Shown here: positions 45,734-57,820 of the stretch, one piece after another
How positions within the stretch are numbered: position 1 is the stretch's first letter
How the letters are laid out: every line of letters begins with the position of its first letter
Assembly (NCBI GenBank): GCA_030844895.1
Contig: CM061229.1
Location: 138,338,322 to 138,402,321 of the forward strand
Direction: 5' to 3'
DNA: 64,000 bases
Source: Ambrosia x helenae
Lineage: Eukaryota > Streptophyta > Magnoliopsida > Asterales > Asteraceae
Notes under the pieces: generated by a model
Database searches by the model: none
What the model saw: the letters and a program-made list of their open reading frames with translations, nothing else
What the model was told of the DNA's origin: nothing
Position numbers and translations under genes: made by a program

Positions 45734-46030
45734 CGGGCTGTCAGGCGGGCTAGGGGCTTCGAGTTTATGGTATTTGGGTCGGGTTTTCCCTTGATGGATG
45801 ACTCATGGCCTATGGTCATGAGTTTGAGTCCTGATCTCGCCAGGTTTTACTGATTCACTACTGTCGTGCTTTCGGGCGGGTATGTGGGTCGGGTTTTCCC
45901 TGGAAGCGGGCTGTCAGGCGGGCTAGGGGCTTTGTGCGTCCGGGTGGGCCGGTTGTGCCCCTGTCTTTGCCACTGGAGGCTGCGTACGAAGTACCCGGCA
46001 TTGTTTAGTTAGCCGTTCAAAAAAAAAAAA
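45734..46030 (+). mobile_element. tRNA-related SINE, same family as 20955-21324
   Basis: Perfect 10-bp duplication ACCATTGTAG at 45724-45733 and 46031-46040. The body contains GTCATGAGTTTGAGTCCTGA (degenerate B box), GGGCGGGTATGTGGGTCGGG, and the 3' motif GTTTAGTTAGCCGTTC plus A12. The 5' end is a repeated GCGGGCTGTCAGGCGGGCTA block, also found internally at 45906, so the head is rearranged. Confidence 0.85.
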
Positions 46031-46126
46031 ACCATTGTAGCTAGCAAGCTGCTTTCCTCTGTTGTGTGTATCTATGGATGGAATCAAAGATGTGGGGGAC
46101 CAAGATTTTCTCTACAAGTACGCTAA

Positions 46127-46443
46127 GACTATAAGGAGTGGGGGGGCGGGAAAGAGGGTGATGAAGCGTCATGTGGCACTTGTGGGACCCTTGTGGGGGG
46201 GAAAATAATTGTGGGGAGTGGAAGGGGGGGAAGGAAATAATATTATATTTTGTTAAAGCTAAAAAAAAAAAAAAAAAAAACCTGACCAATAAGAAGCTGC
46301 CACCTCACCCCCACCCCAAGCCCCACGCCGGTGAAGCCCCCCCCCCCCCCCCCCCCGCCCCCAGCCCCACGCCAGCCTTCCCGCCTCTGTGGCGGCGGTG
46401 TTCCCGCCCAGGAAAGCCTCTCCCGCCCCCACTCCTTACAGTC
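46127..46443. mobile_element. Tourist-like (PIF/Harbinger) MITE
   Basis: Termini GACTATAAGGAGTGGGGG and (reverse complement) GACTGTAAGGAGTGGGGG, flanked by TAA on both sides (46124-46126, 46444-46446). 317 bp, containing A20 and C20 homopolymers that create spurious proline- and glycine-rich frames. Confidence 0.85.
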
Positions 46444-46914
46444 TAAAAACAACACAAGCCCAAGCTCTTACAAAAGCAACCCTTTTGATGATAGTTTTCA
46501 TTTTGCAGTTTCACTAACTTCTTTTACATTCATAATTTTGTATTTTTAAGTTTTACTTTTTGTAAAACTATAAACTTTATGGAAACTTTGACTAAATTTT
46601 AGAATTATACTGATATGTTAAATGTTAATCGGAGAAAGCTCTCTACATTTCTATTACTTTAAAAAATAAATTTAATAAAAATACTTTTTTTCCCAAATAC
46701 ATAAATTCTAATGAGCTTTTTTTTTACCATGTCTATCATTCATACATGTACCATAATTCATAAACAATCAAATGCAAAAAACATTATACTATGTAGCTTA
46801 TACGATGCAATAAACCTTCGAAGGGTTTGCAATTCTGAAAAAGTGAAGAGAGATTATTCGGTTGTCGACAAAGAGGAGCTGATTCAGCTCGTAAACTTCA
46901 ATTCATATTAGAAT

Positions 46915-47251
46915 ATGAACTCGTATTCAACCCAAGCCATCTCATGGACCGATGAATTGTCTCAAGTTTTCAGCCACAAACAAGTTTCGGTGGGCAATAT
47001 CTTCGAGGAAATCAAGATAATGAGTTATTTGTGGATAAAGAATCGTGGGAAAATGTCAGATATGTCGTGGGAGTCTTGGGGTAGGTTTGATTTGTCAAAG
47101 ATGGGGTAATTTGTTATTGTAATTCGGGTTTCTTTTGGTTGGCTTTCGGGCTTTAGTTTCCCGGGTTGTTCGTTTGTCGGATTGTTTGTTGCTAGCATCT
47201 TGTTAGCTTTGTTCAAAAAAAGTTTAGTTGACCGTTCAAAAAAAAAAAAAT
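46915..47251 (+). mobile_element. 3' end of a LINE (L1-type) with poly-A
   Basis: The frame to 47107 reads VFSHKQVSVGNIFEEIKIMS and LWIKNRGK...WESWGRFDLSKMG, a motif seen at the C-terminus of plant L1-type reverse transcriptases (interpreted from memory of the family). A GT-rich 3' untranslated region with CTTTGTTC plus A7 follows, then GTTTAGTTGACCGTTC plus A12. The RT core is absent, as in 5'-truncated copies. The frame before 46911 is probably the same element after a stop. Confidence 0.55.
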
Positions 47252-47327
47252 ATTTTGATCATTTTTGTGAATTCCGCAAGTCACAAAAAAAGGAAAAAAC
47301 AGCACTAAATTAACTAGTAATGTGGAG

Positions 47328-47526
47328 TAGGGATGAGCACATAGCGCCGAATACCGATCCCGTCCCGATCACGTATCGAACCGAGGGTGTTCAGTATCGG
47401 TACCCACATTTAGAGGTTTTCGGTTTCGGTATTATCGGTATCGGTATTGGGTTTTAGGAGTTTTCGAGATCGGTATTTTCGGGATCAGTATCGGTTGGTA
47501 CCGATACCGTCCCAAGCTCATCCCTA
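47328..47526. mobile_element. hAT-type MITE, TAGGGATGAGC family
   Basis: TAGGGATGAGC and GCTCATCCCTA ends, perfect 8-bp duplication ATGTGGAG (47320-47327 and 47527-47534), 199 bp, interior of GGTATCGGTA words. Confidence 0.9.
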
Positions 47527-47534
47527 ATGTGGAG

Positions 47535-48170
47535 CGTGTCACTGATATGAGTCAAGTAGCAATCAATGCAAGCTAAATTGTAAATGTGTTACGAGCCAAG
47601 GGTTAGATAGGACATCCCAAGCAAAAAGTAGTTATGCATACTGATCGATCATGAATGCAAAACAAATGGAAGATCAAAGACAATGAGGATGCCATTATAA
47701 ATGCCAATGATGAGAAGAATGATATATGGGTTTCTCATTAATTGCTACTGGTATTTGATTTTAATACAAGCTATATTAAAGACTCTCGTACGATGATGGA
47801 ATTTACAGTGGACGCACTAGAGATTCTTTGTCCCACACCTGTAAAAGCTCTTGTTATTCTCAAGTTGGCAACCTTAGTTCATCATTATATAGAGCCTACT
47901 TTTGTAGGCTTTCTTTCAAATATTGGGGTTACTATGTTGGTGAACAAATACAAATAGTCCTCTTTAAAAAGATTCGTCCCCGTCATGATTTCTATTTTAC
48001 CATTGTCATCATTTGATTCAAGTTTTTGGAAGCAACATTGATAAAGTACGCTTGAAAGCAGCCTTAAATTATGAATCTCAGAGATGCTAATAAAAGTTTA
48101 ATCAAATGAAGCAGCCTTATATTTCCATAGGACCCAGAATAAAGCTAAATCGGGTTGATCATTTATCATT
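47535..48170. other. Intergenic, no gene recognised
   Basis: A 71-codon frame at 47742-47957 has no recognisable domain and no supporting context; overlapping frames are equally good. Confidence 0.4.
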
Positions 48171-48459
48171 GAGTTAAGTGGAGTTTTCGTCCCTATGGTT
48201 TGCACAAGTTAACAGCTTCAAAGCGAGCCTAACACTGTGAGTCCTTGACTTTTGTTGGGCTAACACTTTACATCCCTGGATCTGACATCCCTTAGTTTTC
48301 CTGTTAGTTTGTGGTTTGCACCAGTTAACAGAAAAACTAACGGACGTCAGAACAGGGATGTAAAGTGTTAGCCCAACAAAATCCAGGACTCAGGGTGTTA
48401 GGCTCATGTTGAACCTGTTAACTGGTGCAAACCGCAAGGAAGAAAACTGCACTTAACTC
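48171..48459. mobile_element. Foldback MITE
   Basis: Both halves pair: GAGTTAAGTG with CACTTAACTC at the tips, TGGTTTGCAC with GTGCAAACC, and TAACACTTTACATCCCTG with its complement. The whole 289 bp can form a long imperfect hairpin. Tip sequence is akin to GAGTTAATTAC of the MITEs at 29488 and 30717. Confidence 0.75.
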
Positions 48460-50902
48460 TCGACCCCAGCCAGGAGTTGCCGCCCCTTAGACCCCACTCC
48501 CAGGGGCGTTGCCCCCGGACCCCGTCCTTTAGGGGCGACATCATAATAAATTCAAACACTCCGCACCTCTAGACCTATATAATGTCTTATATTATGAAGA
48601 TATTGGTCAATCTAATTACACTAAAATATCCAAGATGTCTTTTAGCCCTATCTTAGGCGCTTACTCACCCACCATTAGCTGAACTTGCAAATGAACCCAT
48701 AGGTTTTCCGAGCATTGGATGCACACCAATATTTGTGCTACTCGTGGTGGTGCTTCACTCTAAGTTGAAACACACACCCTTACCAATGTATTTTCACAGC
48801 ACATATCTTCGACATACCACTTAAACTATTTCATATACGACGCAAGATCACTTGGTGATATTAGGTGCAAAGGCACTCTACTTTATAAGTCTTATCAATC
48901 ATCTATCAGGCAAGCGTATATTATTACATGTAACATATAAAGTAAATCTGACAATCGAAGGCAACATTTTGCATATTAATAAGCGTTTTGACTCAAGGGG
49001 GTTTTCCCACAGTGTTGGGTTTCCTCCTTGATGATGTTTTTTTGTGAGTTAGGCCTGGAGCGTTTAAATCAGTATGGATAGTTGACATCCCATCTTAGAT
49101 TCACTCAGATATTAGGGATAGTTCCAAATGTTATTTAAAAAATTAGGCGTTTTAACCATGGTGACATAATGGAATACCACCATATGGGTGGTAACTTGCA
49201 GGCAAAGCAAAACGAGCACTATGTTGGTTGACGCGTTAAAGTGATCGTCGTCTTGTTGTTTTGAAAGGTTGGTTGAGACGTTAAACTAAACATGCTTTTA
49301 TAACACCTTGATGAACAAATCTAACTATTTAAATTTACTTAAATAATCATCAAAATAAATGACCATTTGTCTTGCAAGTTATAAAACTACCTCGCATGTA
49401 ATTTTAAAGTCTACAAACTAAAATCATTAACTTTTTTTATAAATCCATAAAGCACTATTCACGTAAACAACAAGTACAGTACATAGTAATCATTTGTCAT
49501 GCATGTCTACATGTCTTAATCAACGAAAGTTTGGATTACCAAGAAATAAAGAACATATTATCATGTATGCAATATATTACATGTAAGAAATGAGTACATA
49601 ACACTAAAAGCATCTGTTAATATGTGTGATAAAATTGAGGAAATAATAAGTATATAAGCAAGCAACAGTTGGACTGTGAACAGTATATTGTGGTGAAGAT
49701 GACTCATGAGAGGGTGAAGATGGGGGGTGGTCTCACTTGGACCATGGTCCAACCTGTCTGACACCTCTTGCTGCCAGTAAAAATCCATGTGACAACAAGC
49801 ATCTATCTATATCTATATCTATCTCCCCTCTCTCTCCTCTTCACATTTTGTACATACCAATCATTCACAATCAACACACTCCTCACCCCACTTGTTTTTA
49901 TTTTTTTACCCTCATCATATTCACCATCTCAAAACAAAGATCACACAATCTGACCAACTGCATGCAACATAGATACAATGTATGTACAGTTTCATATATT
50001 TGACATCACTTCATGGCAATCCAAGAGTTGTACATTCGTACATGCTAGTAATTAATTAAGTATTAATGTTTTATTAATTAAACTTGCTCAAATCTATGGG
50101 CATGTGGTGTCCAGACCCTAATATTTGTACAACATGACACATGAGATCGAAGAGAAGACCACCCATTTGTATGCAAACATTTCCAGTTTCAATGAGACTT
50201 GTTAGGTGATTCTGTCATATATATACTTTTCTTTTATCAAAAAACGGTAATAATATATACCCAAGGTGAGAGGTAAGTATAATCATGTGAAATTGGGCAT
50301 GCACTATCAAACAATTTATGTAATAAATTTGATTGAATGATTAATCCATATGACAGTGTGCAACTTTTAAGCTTCGGCCCAAATAATAAGCTAGAAGTGG
50401 AACAGCATTGTACATAATGACATTGATAGTCAATATACGGAGTACTGTGAGCAGTGACAAATAATATTAATTGGTAAGTTATAAAAGAACAAGCATGGTT
50501 TGTGAAAGTCATGTACGAAAAATAAAGAAGAGCTACGACGGAAATGGATTTGATGTGTCGAACAAGTCAAAGTTCCGGAAGTTGGAGTTTTTTTTATCAA
50601 CTATAAAAGTTACATATATAGCCTTCTATTCCATTTATTCAATTAGATTATTGTTGCTATAATATAGTTTTTGTAAGCAGATTTACAGTAATAACAATTT
50701 CTCGAAGGATACAAAAGTATTTGTGAATCAACAGACTTGACCAAATCACCAATGATTAGGGCCGGCCATCAAAGGGTGTGACGAGAACTTTTGGCCCGGA
50801 CCCAATTTCTAGGGGCACATATTAAAGTTGCAATCAATTTGAATCGAGCGGCACATAAGGAGGAAAGCCCTCCTACTGAGCAAGATCATTCATTAATATT
50901 AA
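48460..50902. other. Intergenic, no gene recognised
   Basis: No convincing frame or element terminus. A repeated ATCTATATCT tract lies near 49801-49825. A GC-rich patch at 48462-48535 (CCCCAGGAG/CCCGGACCCCG-type words) follows the foldback MITE. Confidence 0.4.
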
Positions 50903-51251
50903 GACCACGTGTAGTGGTAGTGAAATTTGAAGCCCCTCTCTTAGACATCTTTTGACAAGTGTCATGCGGGTCTCACAAGGGCTTGAAATTAATAATGGGT
51001 GTAGTGGTATGAGTGTGTATATAAAAAATATTAAATTTGAATTAAAAAAGGATAATTGATTGTTGTTGAAGGTGGTATGAGGTGGAAGGATTTGATAGGT
51101 GAATGAATGCCCCTTCCCCCTGAAATATTTCACGCCACAACCTCCTGACAAATTTAGCACCCCTTTAACAAGGATGGGGGCGGTGTTGGGGCTTCAGACG
51201 GGGCGCTAAAATGCCCCTTTCACGCCCATTAACTCACCACTACGGGTGGTC
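50903..51251. mobile_element. Tourist-like (PIF/Harbinger) MITE
   Basis: Begins GACCACGTGTAGTGGTAGTG and ends CCACTACGGGTGGTC, flanked by TAA at 50900-50902 and 51252-51254. 349 bp, non-coding. Confidence 0.82.
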
Positions 51252-51254
51252 TAA

Positions 51255-52522
51255 TAAGGAAGCACTTAACTTAGGGTAGCCAGTCTAATTTCTAAGTTCT
51301 ATACCAATGGTCTAGAAAATTTAAGCCCATTATAAGACTAAAGTCCAAAACTCTATCATATTAGCTATTAGCCCACTTAAGTAACGTAACCATTAGTGCC
51401 AATATACATGAAGCCTTAGTTTACTTAAGTTAAAAGATAGACTTTGCAAGTTGGCGATGATAGCTATCGAGAACGAAATGTTGTATAATATAAACTGTGA
51501 AGAGTTTACGAAATGTTGGTCATTGATATGTTTATTAATATTACTTTATCGTCGTTTAAAATAATAATTTATGTTATTTATTTCATTAAGACCTAAGACT
51601 AAGGGACACATTTTTCATGGCTCAGCCATGATACCTTAATTCTCATGGCCGGTCCTGCCACCTATTTCAACTCGCGTAAAAATATACCATGTTTCACGCT
51701 AGCAAACCCGTCCATTTTCCCACCTCTAATTAATTATTGTAATATATCCATCCTGGTCTTTCTCAAATCTTAGAATCATTATGCTACTTATGATGCTAAC
51801 TAATTAATGTGACATAGTAAAGAATGCCTATGACTAGTATGAAACAATGAATCTATATATAAGTCTATTAATCAAGATTAAAATTTCATTGTGGTAGCAG
51901 ATAAAAAAAATACACATTGTTTTGACACAATGATGCTTATTCATGCTATTTATCTGAAATTATTTTAATCACACAAACAGCATCATTTCATATTCAATGT
52001 TGGGAAAAGGTGCTGTCATGATATATAATTAGTTTGAGCACCTGATCCTTGAATGGCATCTTTGAAAGGTAGACATCACAAACTGCCCACACAAAAACAG
52101 TTATAGTTATGTAACCGAAGCAAGAGTTGCACATATTTACATCGTGAATATGTTAAGCCCTAATAAGATGTGCCCCTCAAGTATGAGCACAACTAGTTAA
52201 CTTGTACAAGAATAAATATTACTTATTATTTATATGTTCATTCTGCTATTACTTGGCCCTTCAATGGCTCATCGAGCATATCATTCACTGTTCAATGATA
52301 AAATTATATGATGGGCATTTGTAGTTCAGAACAACTACTTATCGCTACATTTTACCTTGTTGACTGCAACATGTAAAGACCAATGACCTGAGGCCTGGAG
52401 CCTAGAAATACTCTCTGAAAAAAAATAGTAAATAGAGAGAGGGTAGAGAAATCCGGCTTAAGTTGTTATTGCTATACCTTTTTCTTATAAAAGATGGAAG
52501 TGTGGGCTAGATCAGGCCCAAT
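51255..52522. other. Intergenic, no gene recognised
   Basis: AT-rich; no domains, RNA genes or element ends seen. Confidence 0.4.
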
Positions 52523-52539
52523 TAGACGTGTACAAATCG

Positions 52540-52790
52540 GGTTTTTTTAAAAACCGAAACCGGGTTTTTTCAAAACCGGTTTTTTTTAGGTTTTAAAACC
52601 GGTTTTTTTTAAAGCCGGTTCGGGTATAAAACCGGATTCTGGTTGAAAAAGTGTATTTATTAAAACCGGTTCGAGTCGGGGTTAAAAACCGGGTTTTAAA
52701 AACCGGTTTATATAATCGATTTTAAAAAACGGTTTTTTTAACCGATAAAAAAAACCGGAAAAAAACCGGTAAAAAAACCGGGTCAGAAGC
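52540..52790. repeat. AAACCGGTTT subterminal repeat cluster
   Basis: About a dozen copies of ACCGG in both orientations, many as the palindrome AACCGGTT, adjacent to the hAT end. Confidence 0.75.
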
Positions 52791-53094
52791 TGCTGTCTGC
52801 TTGCTGCTGCTGCTGTTTTTTTTTATTTTTTTGCTGTTTTAATTTTTTTTTTTTCACTACAAACAAACTTCAAACCATGGATTAAGAAACTTATAAATTT
52901 AAACCTCCAAACCATTCATTAACTACTAAAACATCCAAGTTAAACAATAAAAACATCCAAGTCATTAACTACTTAAAGTCTTAAACAAACTAAAAATTTA
53001 AACAACTTAAAGTCTTAAACATAAGCAAGCATATCTTCAATACATCATCCGTCTCTTGAGACTTGAATACATCAAACTTCTCTTGAAAACATCT

Positions 53095-54590
53095 TTAATC
53101 TTCGCCCGAACCCGAGTTGTTTCGAAGGTATTCATCAAGTTCGGCTTCTTCGTCGGTCATTGGTTCAATCAAGGCCATATTCACCTCGTCCTCGTACAAT
53201 TCGGCTTCGTACTCCAATTCTCCCTCAAGTGAGCGCTTATCTTGTACTCTTTCCGCCGCATCCAAGTAATCCTTTAAGCAAATAGACATCTCAACCGCCT
53301 TAGGAGTTAGCCTCGTTCCCTTATCGATAAGACCCTGCCACTAGTAGAAAAAGCGGATTCCGAAGCTACCGTAGAAGCTTGGACACTTAGTAAATCTTGG
53401 GCCATGGCGGCTAGAATCGGAAATTGTTCTTCCTTTTCTTTCCACCAAGCCAACAAATCAAAGTTTTTAAATTGTTCGGGAGTGAGGTGTTGTAAAAAGT
53501 TTGTACCACTATATCTCTCGAGTTCGCTACTTGGTGTGTTAGTAGCTTCATCTTGTTCACTTACATTCCATAAATGACTATAAAAAGCGAAATCGGAATC
53601 ACTTGAATTCTCGTCCAAAGTGTTTCTCAATGAATCATGAATTTGCGAGCTTGAACCATACTTTGATTGATAAAAAGCATACATGGCATTAAGATGAGTG
53701 CTAAATTTACTTTTCATTCCTTGGCTAAAACATGGGTCTTCGGCACAATTTAAACCCAACTCGTCCGCAATTTTATCAATCATAGAATTAACGCCCCTTA
53801 TGTTATAGCAAGGGTTTAAGGCGGCGGCACAAGAAAAAAACGGTGGTATCTCTCTAAAATATTTTTTAAGTTTTTCTTTCATTTGTGTTACCATATCCGA
53901 ATACGGATGCCCATATATACTTATCTTGCTTAGTTTAGATGTCATTAAAAATATTTTGTGAATTGCTAAAGGACTTGTGGGATAATAAACACCGGATAAA
54001 GCGGTTGTCGACGTTTTAAAAACTTGTAGCATATCGGCTATACGCTCAATAGTTTCCCAACTCCTAGCATGGTAAGGGTTAACCTTACCACGACTCGACA
54101 AGATTTCATGAAAAGCCATTAAAGTTTCTTTTTGTGAAATCGTCTTTTCAAACATGTTACATGTAGAACTCCATCTTGTTGGGCAATCCCAATTCGGACC
54201 CAAACACGGTTTTTTCGCCTCCGCACAAAACTTTATATATTTAGTATGTCTTTGTACGTTGCTAAAAATATTACGCAACATTCTTCTAAAACCCTCCTTT
54301 TGTGACTCAACAATTTTTAAACCGTCTTGAACCGCCAAATTTATGATGTGTGCAACACATCGACTATGAAAAAATGCACCTTCACAAATGGGTTTATATT
54401 TTAATTTTAATTGTGTTATTGCAACGGTATTGTTGGAGGCGTTATCAAAAGATATAGAATTTTTTTTTTTCCTCCAACTTATAAGTTTTAATAACGTTGT
54501 CAATAACCTTAAAAATATTTTGACCCGTGTGTGGATAATTGAAAAGTTGAAACGCAAATTTATGATGTGGGCTGCCCAATGTGTCTAGTT
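53095..54590 (-). pseudogene. hAT transposase (Ac/RICESLEEPER-like), C-terminal two thirds
   Basis: Minus strand. The reading LDTLGSPHHKFAFQLFNYPH precedes an A11 tract (54460-54470) where the frame shifts. The main frame then gives SFDNASNNTVAITQLKLKY, HSRCVAHIINLAVQDGLK (catalytic region with Asp and conserved Cys-His), CPTRWSSTCNM and the hAT C-terminal dimerisation domain (FDLLAWWKEKEEQFPILAAM, STVASESAFSTSGRVL). A second frame change near 53305 leads to a last frame, MSICLKDYLDAAERVQDK, ending GSGED. The BED zinc finger and N-terminus are absent. Intact relatives are near 650-700 residues. Confidence 0.88.
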
Positions 54591-54660
54591 CTAGACTTAT
54601 CAAGGCCTGGGAGGGACAGACTTTGAGTCCACTATGGGGATAAGTCATAAGTCTATCCAA

Positions 54661-55264
54661 GCCAGAAAATTCAGCTATGTACTTATGTTATACCAAGTTA
54701 ATATATCAATAGTTCAAATCCTATAACAAGAAAACTTTGGGTCGTATCTAAATCTTGATATTTGTTCATCATGTAAACCACCACCTAGTTCTATATTATC
54801 AAAGTAACTACTTAATCAAAATAAATTTTTTTTTACCAAAATAACCTCTTTACTTTTGTGGACCTTATATTTGATAAAATGTAAAAACATGGCCGTGACG
54901 CGCCCCCGAGCACCATATTGGAAAAAACACATGCCCATCAATGTCAAGCGCGCAATGGAAAAAATCCAAGGATTAAGAAAAACAAAATATAGTAGATTAT
55001 ATGTGTTGTGTTGAAACTTGAAAGTTGATAAGTGTGAAGATGTATTATGATCGAGAAAAAGAATCTCGCATTTTCAAAGGTTGTTTTTGGTAAAAACTTG
55101 GTGGAGTGGTTAATGGTTATTTGGGTATTCATATTTGGATGATTTTCGCATAAATTACTCAAATTTTTAGGAAGACTAAATAAAGACAAACATTTTCATA
55201 AAGAAAAAAAACAGGGCGAAGAGAATCTACTGACACAGGATTTGTGTTCAAACAACATGGTAGC
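54661..55264. other. Intergenic, no gene recognised
   Basis: Contains no clear element terminus for the truncated hAT and no convincing frame. Confidence 0.35.
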
Positions 55265-55274
55265 ACTTTCACCA

Positions 55275-55525
55275 TAGGATTATTGGTTATGGGAAATGAG
55301 GGATGACTTCTGGTCTTTGGTCACGAGTTCGAGTCATGATCCCGCCGGGTTTTACCGATTTCTCACAGTGTGCCTTCAGGCGGGTGAGGGGTCGGGTTTT
55401 CCCCGGAACTTGTGGCGGGCTCAGGCTACCGATTGTTGTCTGCGTTCGCTGGCGTATGGGGTGTCTTTTGCCATTGGGTTACCTCGGGTAGTTGGGGCGT
55501 TGCATTTAGTTGGCCATTCTAAAAA
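55275..55525 (+). mobile_element. tRNA-related SINE, same family as 20955-21324
   Basis: Perfect 10-bp duplication ACTTTCACCA (55265-55274 and 55526-55535). Body with GGTCACGAGTTCGAGTCATG, GGGTTTTACCGATTTC, GGCGGGTGAGGGGTCGGGTT and 3' motif ATTTAGTTGGCCATTC. The 137-codon frame across it (to 55706) is incidental. Confidence 0.85.
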
Positions 55526-55899
55526 ACTTTCACCAGATGAGTCTTCCATCTTGTGTTATAATAGGGGAGACGGGACATACATCCTTCGGGTTCGATTGCA
55601 GGTTAGGGTTGGCAACCTCCACCACTTCCACTACGACCTTCATGAACGCAGAGTGGTGGCTATAACCCTAACACCACAAACCACCGACATCTTGCAAAAA
55701 ATAAAATAAATAACAAAAACGGTCATAATGAAGGTTTAAAATTACGAAATTACTTCAAGTTAAATTATGAAGATAAGAAATTTAATCAAAGAAAACATAA
55801 GAGCCTAGGAAATGTCATTACTAATTGTTGGAGGAAATTAGATTTTAAAGAATAAAAAATAATATGAAGGAAAAGTGTCGGAAACCGATTAACTGAATG

Positions 55900-56104
55900 T
55901 TAGACGCCAATGACCCCCAGCTCAATTGGGGAGAGGTGGGAGAGTTTACTTCTTAGGGAGGTTTCCGCCTGGGTGGTACACGGTTCAAATCCTAGGGCCA
56001 GCAAAATACACCCATTGACGTTGAAAGGGCTTATGCCATCAGGGACGATGCGGAAATGGGGATTCGAAACGGGGTACCGAGGTGAGGTCCTTAGTCGATA
56101 AAAA
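55900..56104 (+). mobile_element. tRNA-derived SINE, third family
   Basis: A-box-like CAGCTCAATTGGGGAGAGG, B-box-like CGGTTCAAATCC, GC-richer body and a terminal A run. Flanks AACTGAATG (55891-55899) and AACTGAAATG (56105-56114) look like a duplication with one insertion. Confidence 0.7.
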
Positions 56105-56267
56105 AAACTGAAATGTCTATGCTCAATTGGTCACTAATATTTACTTTGGGTCAACTATGAAACAAAGTAACATATGGGCTGCAAAGAGAATTAATTGGGC
56201 TGTTAATGTGGACCTTGAGCCAACGGTTAAAAAAAGAGATGAAAAATGGATTAAAAGGGATATGGGG

Positions 56268-56611
56268 TAAAGGTGCACAAAACATATTTTCTTAGAACTC
56301 AGAACCGGGTAGAAACTGGGTCCGGTTTGGTCAACAAAGTCAATAACTGGGTAGTGTAGGAACCGGTTTCGGGTAGGTTTCGGTTTTGGACCGGGTGTTG
56401 ACCGGTTTGGCCGGGGTTTTTTTTCTTTGGGTTTTGACCGGTTTGGGTCCAGGTTTTGACTGCGTAGAGGTGGAACTGGTTCCAGTGTTTCGGGTCTAGT
56501 CCGGTTCAGTTCCTTTTGCTAAACCCGGTCCTGAAATCTGTACCCGCAGGTCAGGTAAAGTTGGAACCGGTTCCAGATTTGGTCCGGAACCAAGTTCTTT
56601 GTGCACCTCTA
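56268..56611. mobile_element. hAT-type MITE rich in ACCGG words
   Basis: Ends TAAAGGTGCACAAA and TTTGTGCACCTCTA; interior of repeated AACCGGTTYYGG words. The flanking octamers match only in part (ATATGGGG and ATGTGGTT), so the insertion is older. Confidence 0.6.
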
Positions 56612-56940
56612 ATGTGGTTCTTGGACCGAGGTAAGTAACACTCTTGAAACCGGCGCTGCTACGTTGCTTGCTTGACACAGAGAACCCAAATGCATTCCAT
56701 ATAAATTGTGAACATTTGTAAACGTGAATATGATTTTGTTGTTTGAATTGTAAATGATTAAATATATTTACAAGTTTTTCATACCTATGTGTTGAACGAC
56801 ATGCATTTGTGTCATTTGGTATTTATCATTAAAGAACAAGGTGTTTTGATTGTTAGCATAAAATAGTGAGTTGATAGCTAGCAATGACACCACCACTTAA
56901 CTTTAATAATTCGCTTTAATATCGTTAAAGGATATGTTGC

Positions 56941-57294
56941 TTGATCAAAGCCTCCATTAGATGTCCATCATTCAAATACGTTAAACAATCTCATGTCTAT
57001 GTAGCTTACTTGTGTCTTTACTATGCGAGCAAGACCCTGAACGACGCCCAGGAGCATTACGCCACGACTAAGAAAGAGCTCCTGGCAGTGGTCTTTGCAC
57101 TTGCAAAATTCCATTTGTACCTTGTTCTATCTAAGGTTATTGTCTACCCCGATCACCAGGCATTGAGGTACGTGTTCACTAAGAAAGATGCGAAACTGTG
57201 TTTGATTCGGTGGTTTATGTCGCTGCAGGACTTTAATTTGGAGATTAGGGATACAAAGGGAGCAGAGAATTTTGCAGCCGATCATTTGTCCTGA
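56941..57294 (+). pseudogene. Ty3/gypsy RNase H fragment
   Basis: The frame reads YYASKTLNDAQEHYATTKKE, LLAVVFALAKFHLYLVLSKV, YPDHQALRYVFTKKDAK and ends GAENFAADHLS with a stop. This is the RNase H domain of gypsy pol (catalytic Glu in TTKKELLA and Asp in YPDHQAL). RT and integrase are absent on either side, so it is an isolated fragment. Confidence 0.85.
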
Positions 57295-57820
57295 CTGAGA
57301 TTTAGGTTATACGTAGTGCTTAACGTAAATGTGATTGTTTGTTCCTTCTCTTGTATTTTGTGAGCCTTTTCTTCATCTTTATTAACTAATTGCAAGTTGA
57401 GTTAATATAAATTTACTCCAAACAATTAAATCATTATTTTTTACTTTTCATAATCAAGCGAAATGTGTAATACTGGCTACAATCTACTCGTACTATGACA
57501 CCCTAGTTATCTAGGTTATTGGATTTTCAAATAACGTGATGACGGTTATCAGATGTGTCTAATCTAAATATGATCGTTTTGTAATTTTGCCATTATGCAA
57601 TCTAAAAAATGCGATGGTCAAATCTCTCAACAATGGAGCATACTACACACACAATAATAGTCAGGAGGTGTGTGATGCACATCACCCCATAAACTCTACC
57701 AACCCACAATTTCGTCATCACTATCCCAAGCTCATTCGTTATGAAACCATTAAAGGAAAACAACCTGTATACACAAACAAACTCCCCATTACGGAGAACC
57801 CATTTTTGGTGGGGGTTTGG

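Larger units (their letters stand above)
52523..54660 (-). mobile_element. 5'-truncated autonomous-type hAT element
   Basis: The right-hand element end (left on this strand) TAGACGTGTACAAATCGGG resembles hAT tips, followed by some 250 bp packed with AAAACCGGTTTT words, probably subterminal transposase-binding sites. Then, on the minus strand, a broken transposase. The opposite terminus is missing, so no target duplication can be checked. Confidence 0.7.

Noticed and set aside
46171..46455. Proline- and glycine-rich frames on both strands
   Set aside because: Produced by poly-C and poly-A runs inside a MITE.
55296..55709. 137-codon frame
   Set aside because: Overlaps the SINE at 55275-55525 and has no recognisable domain.
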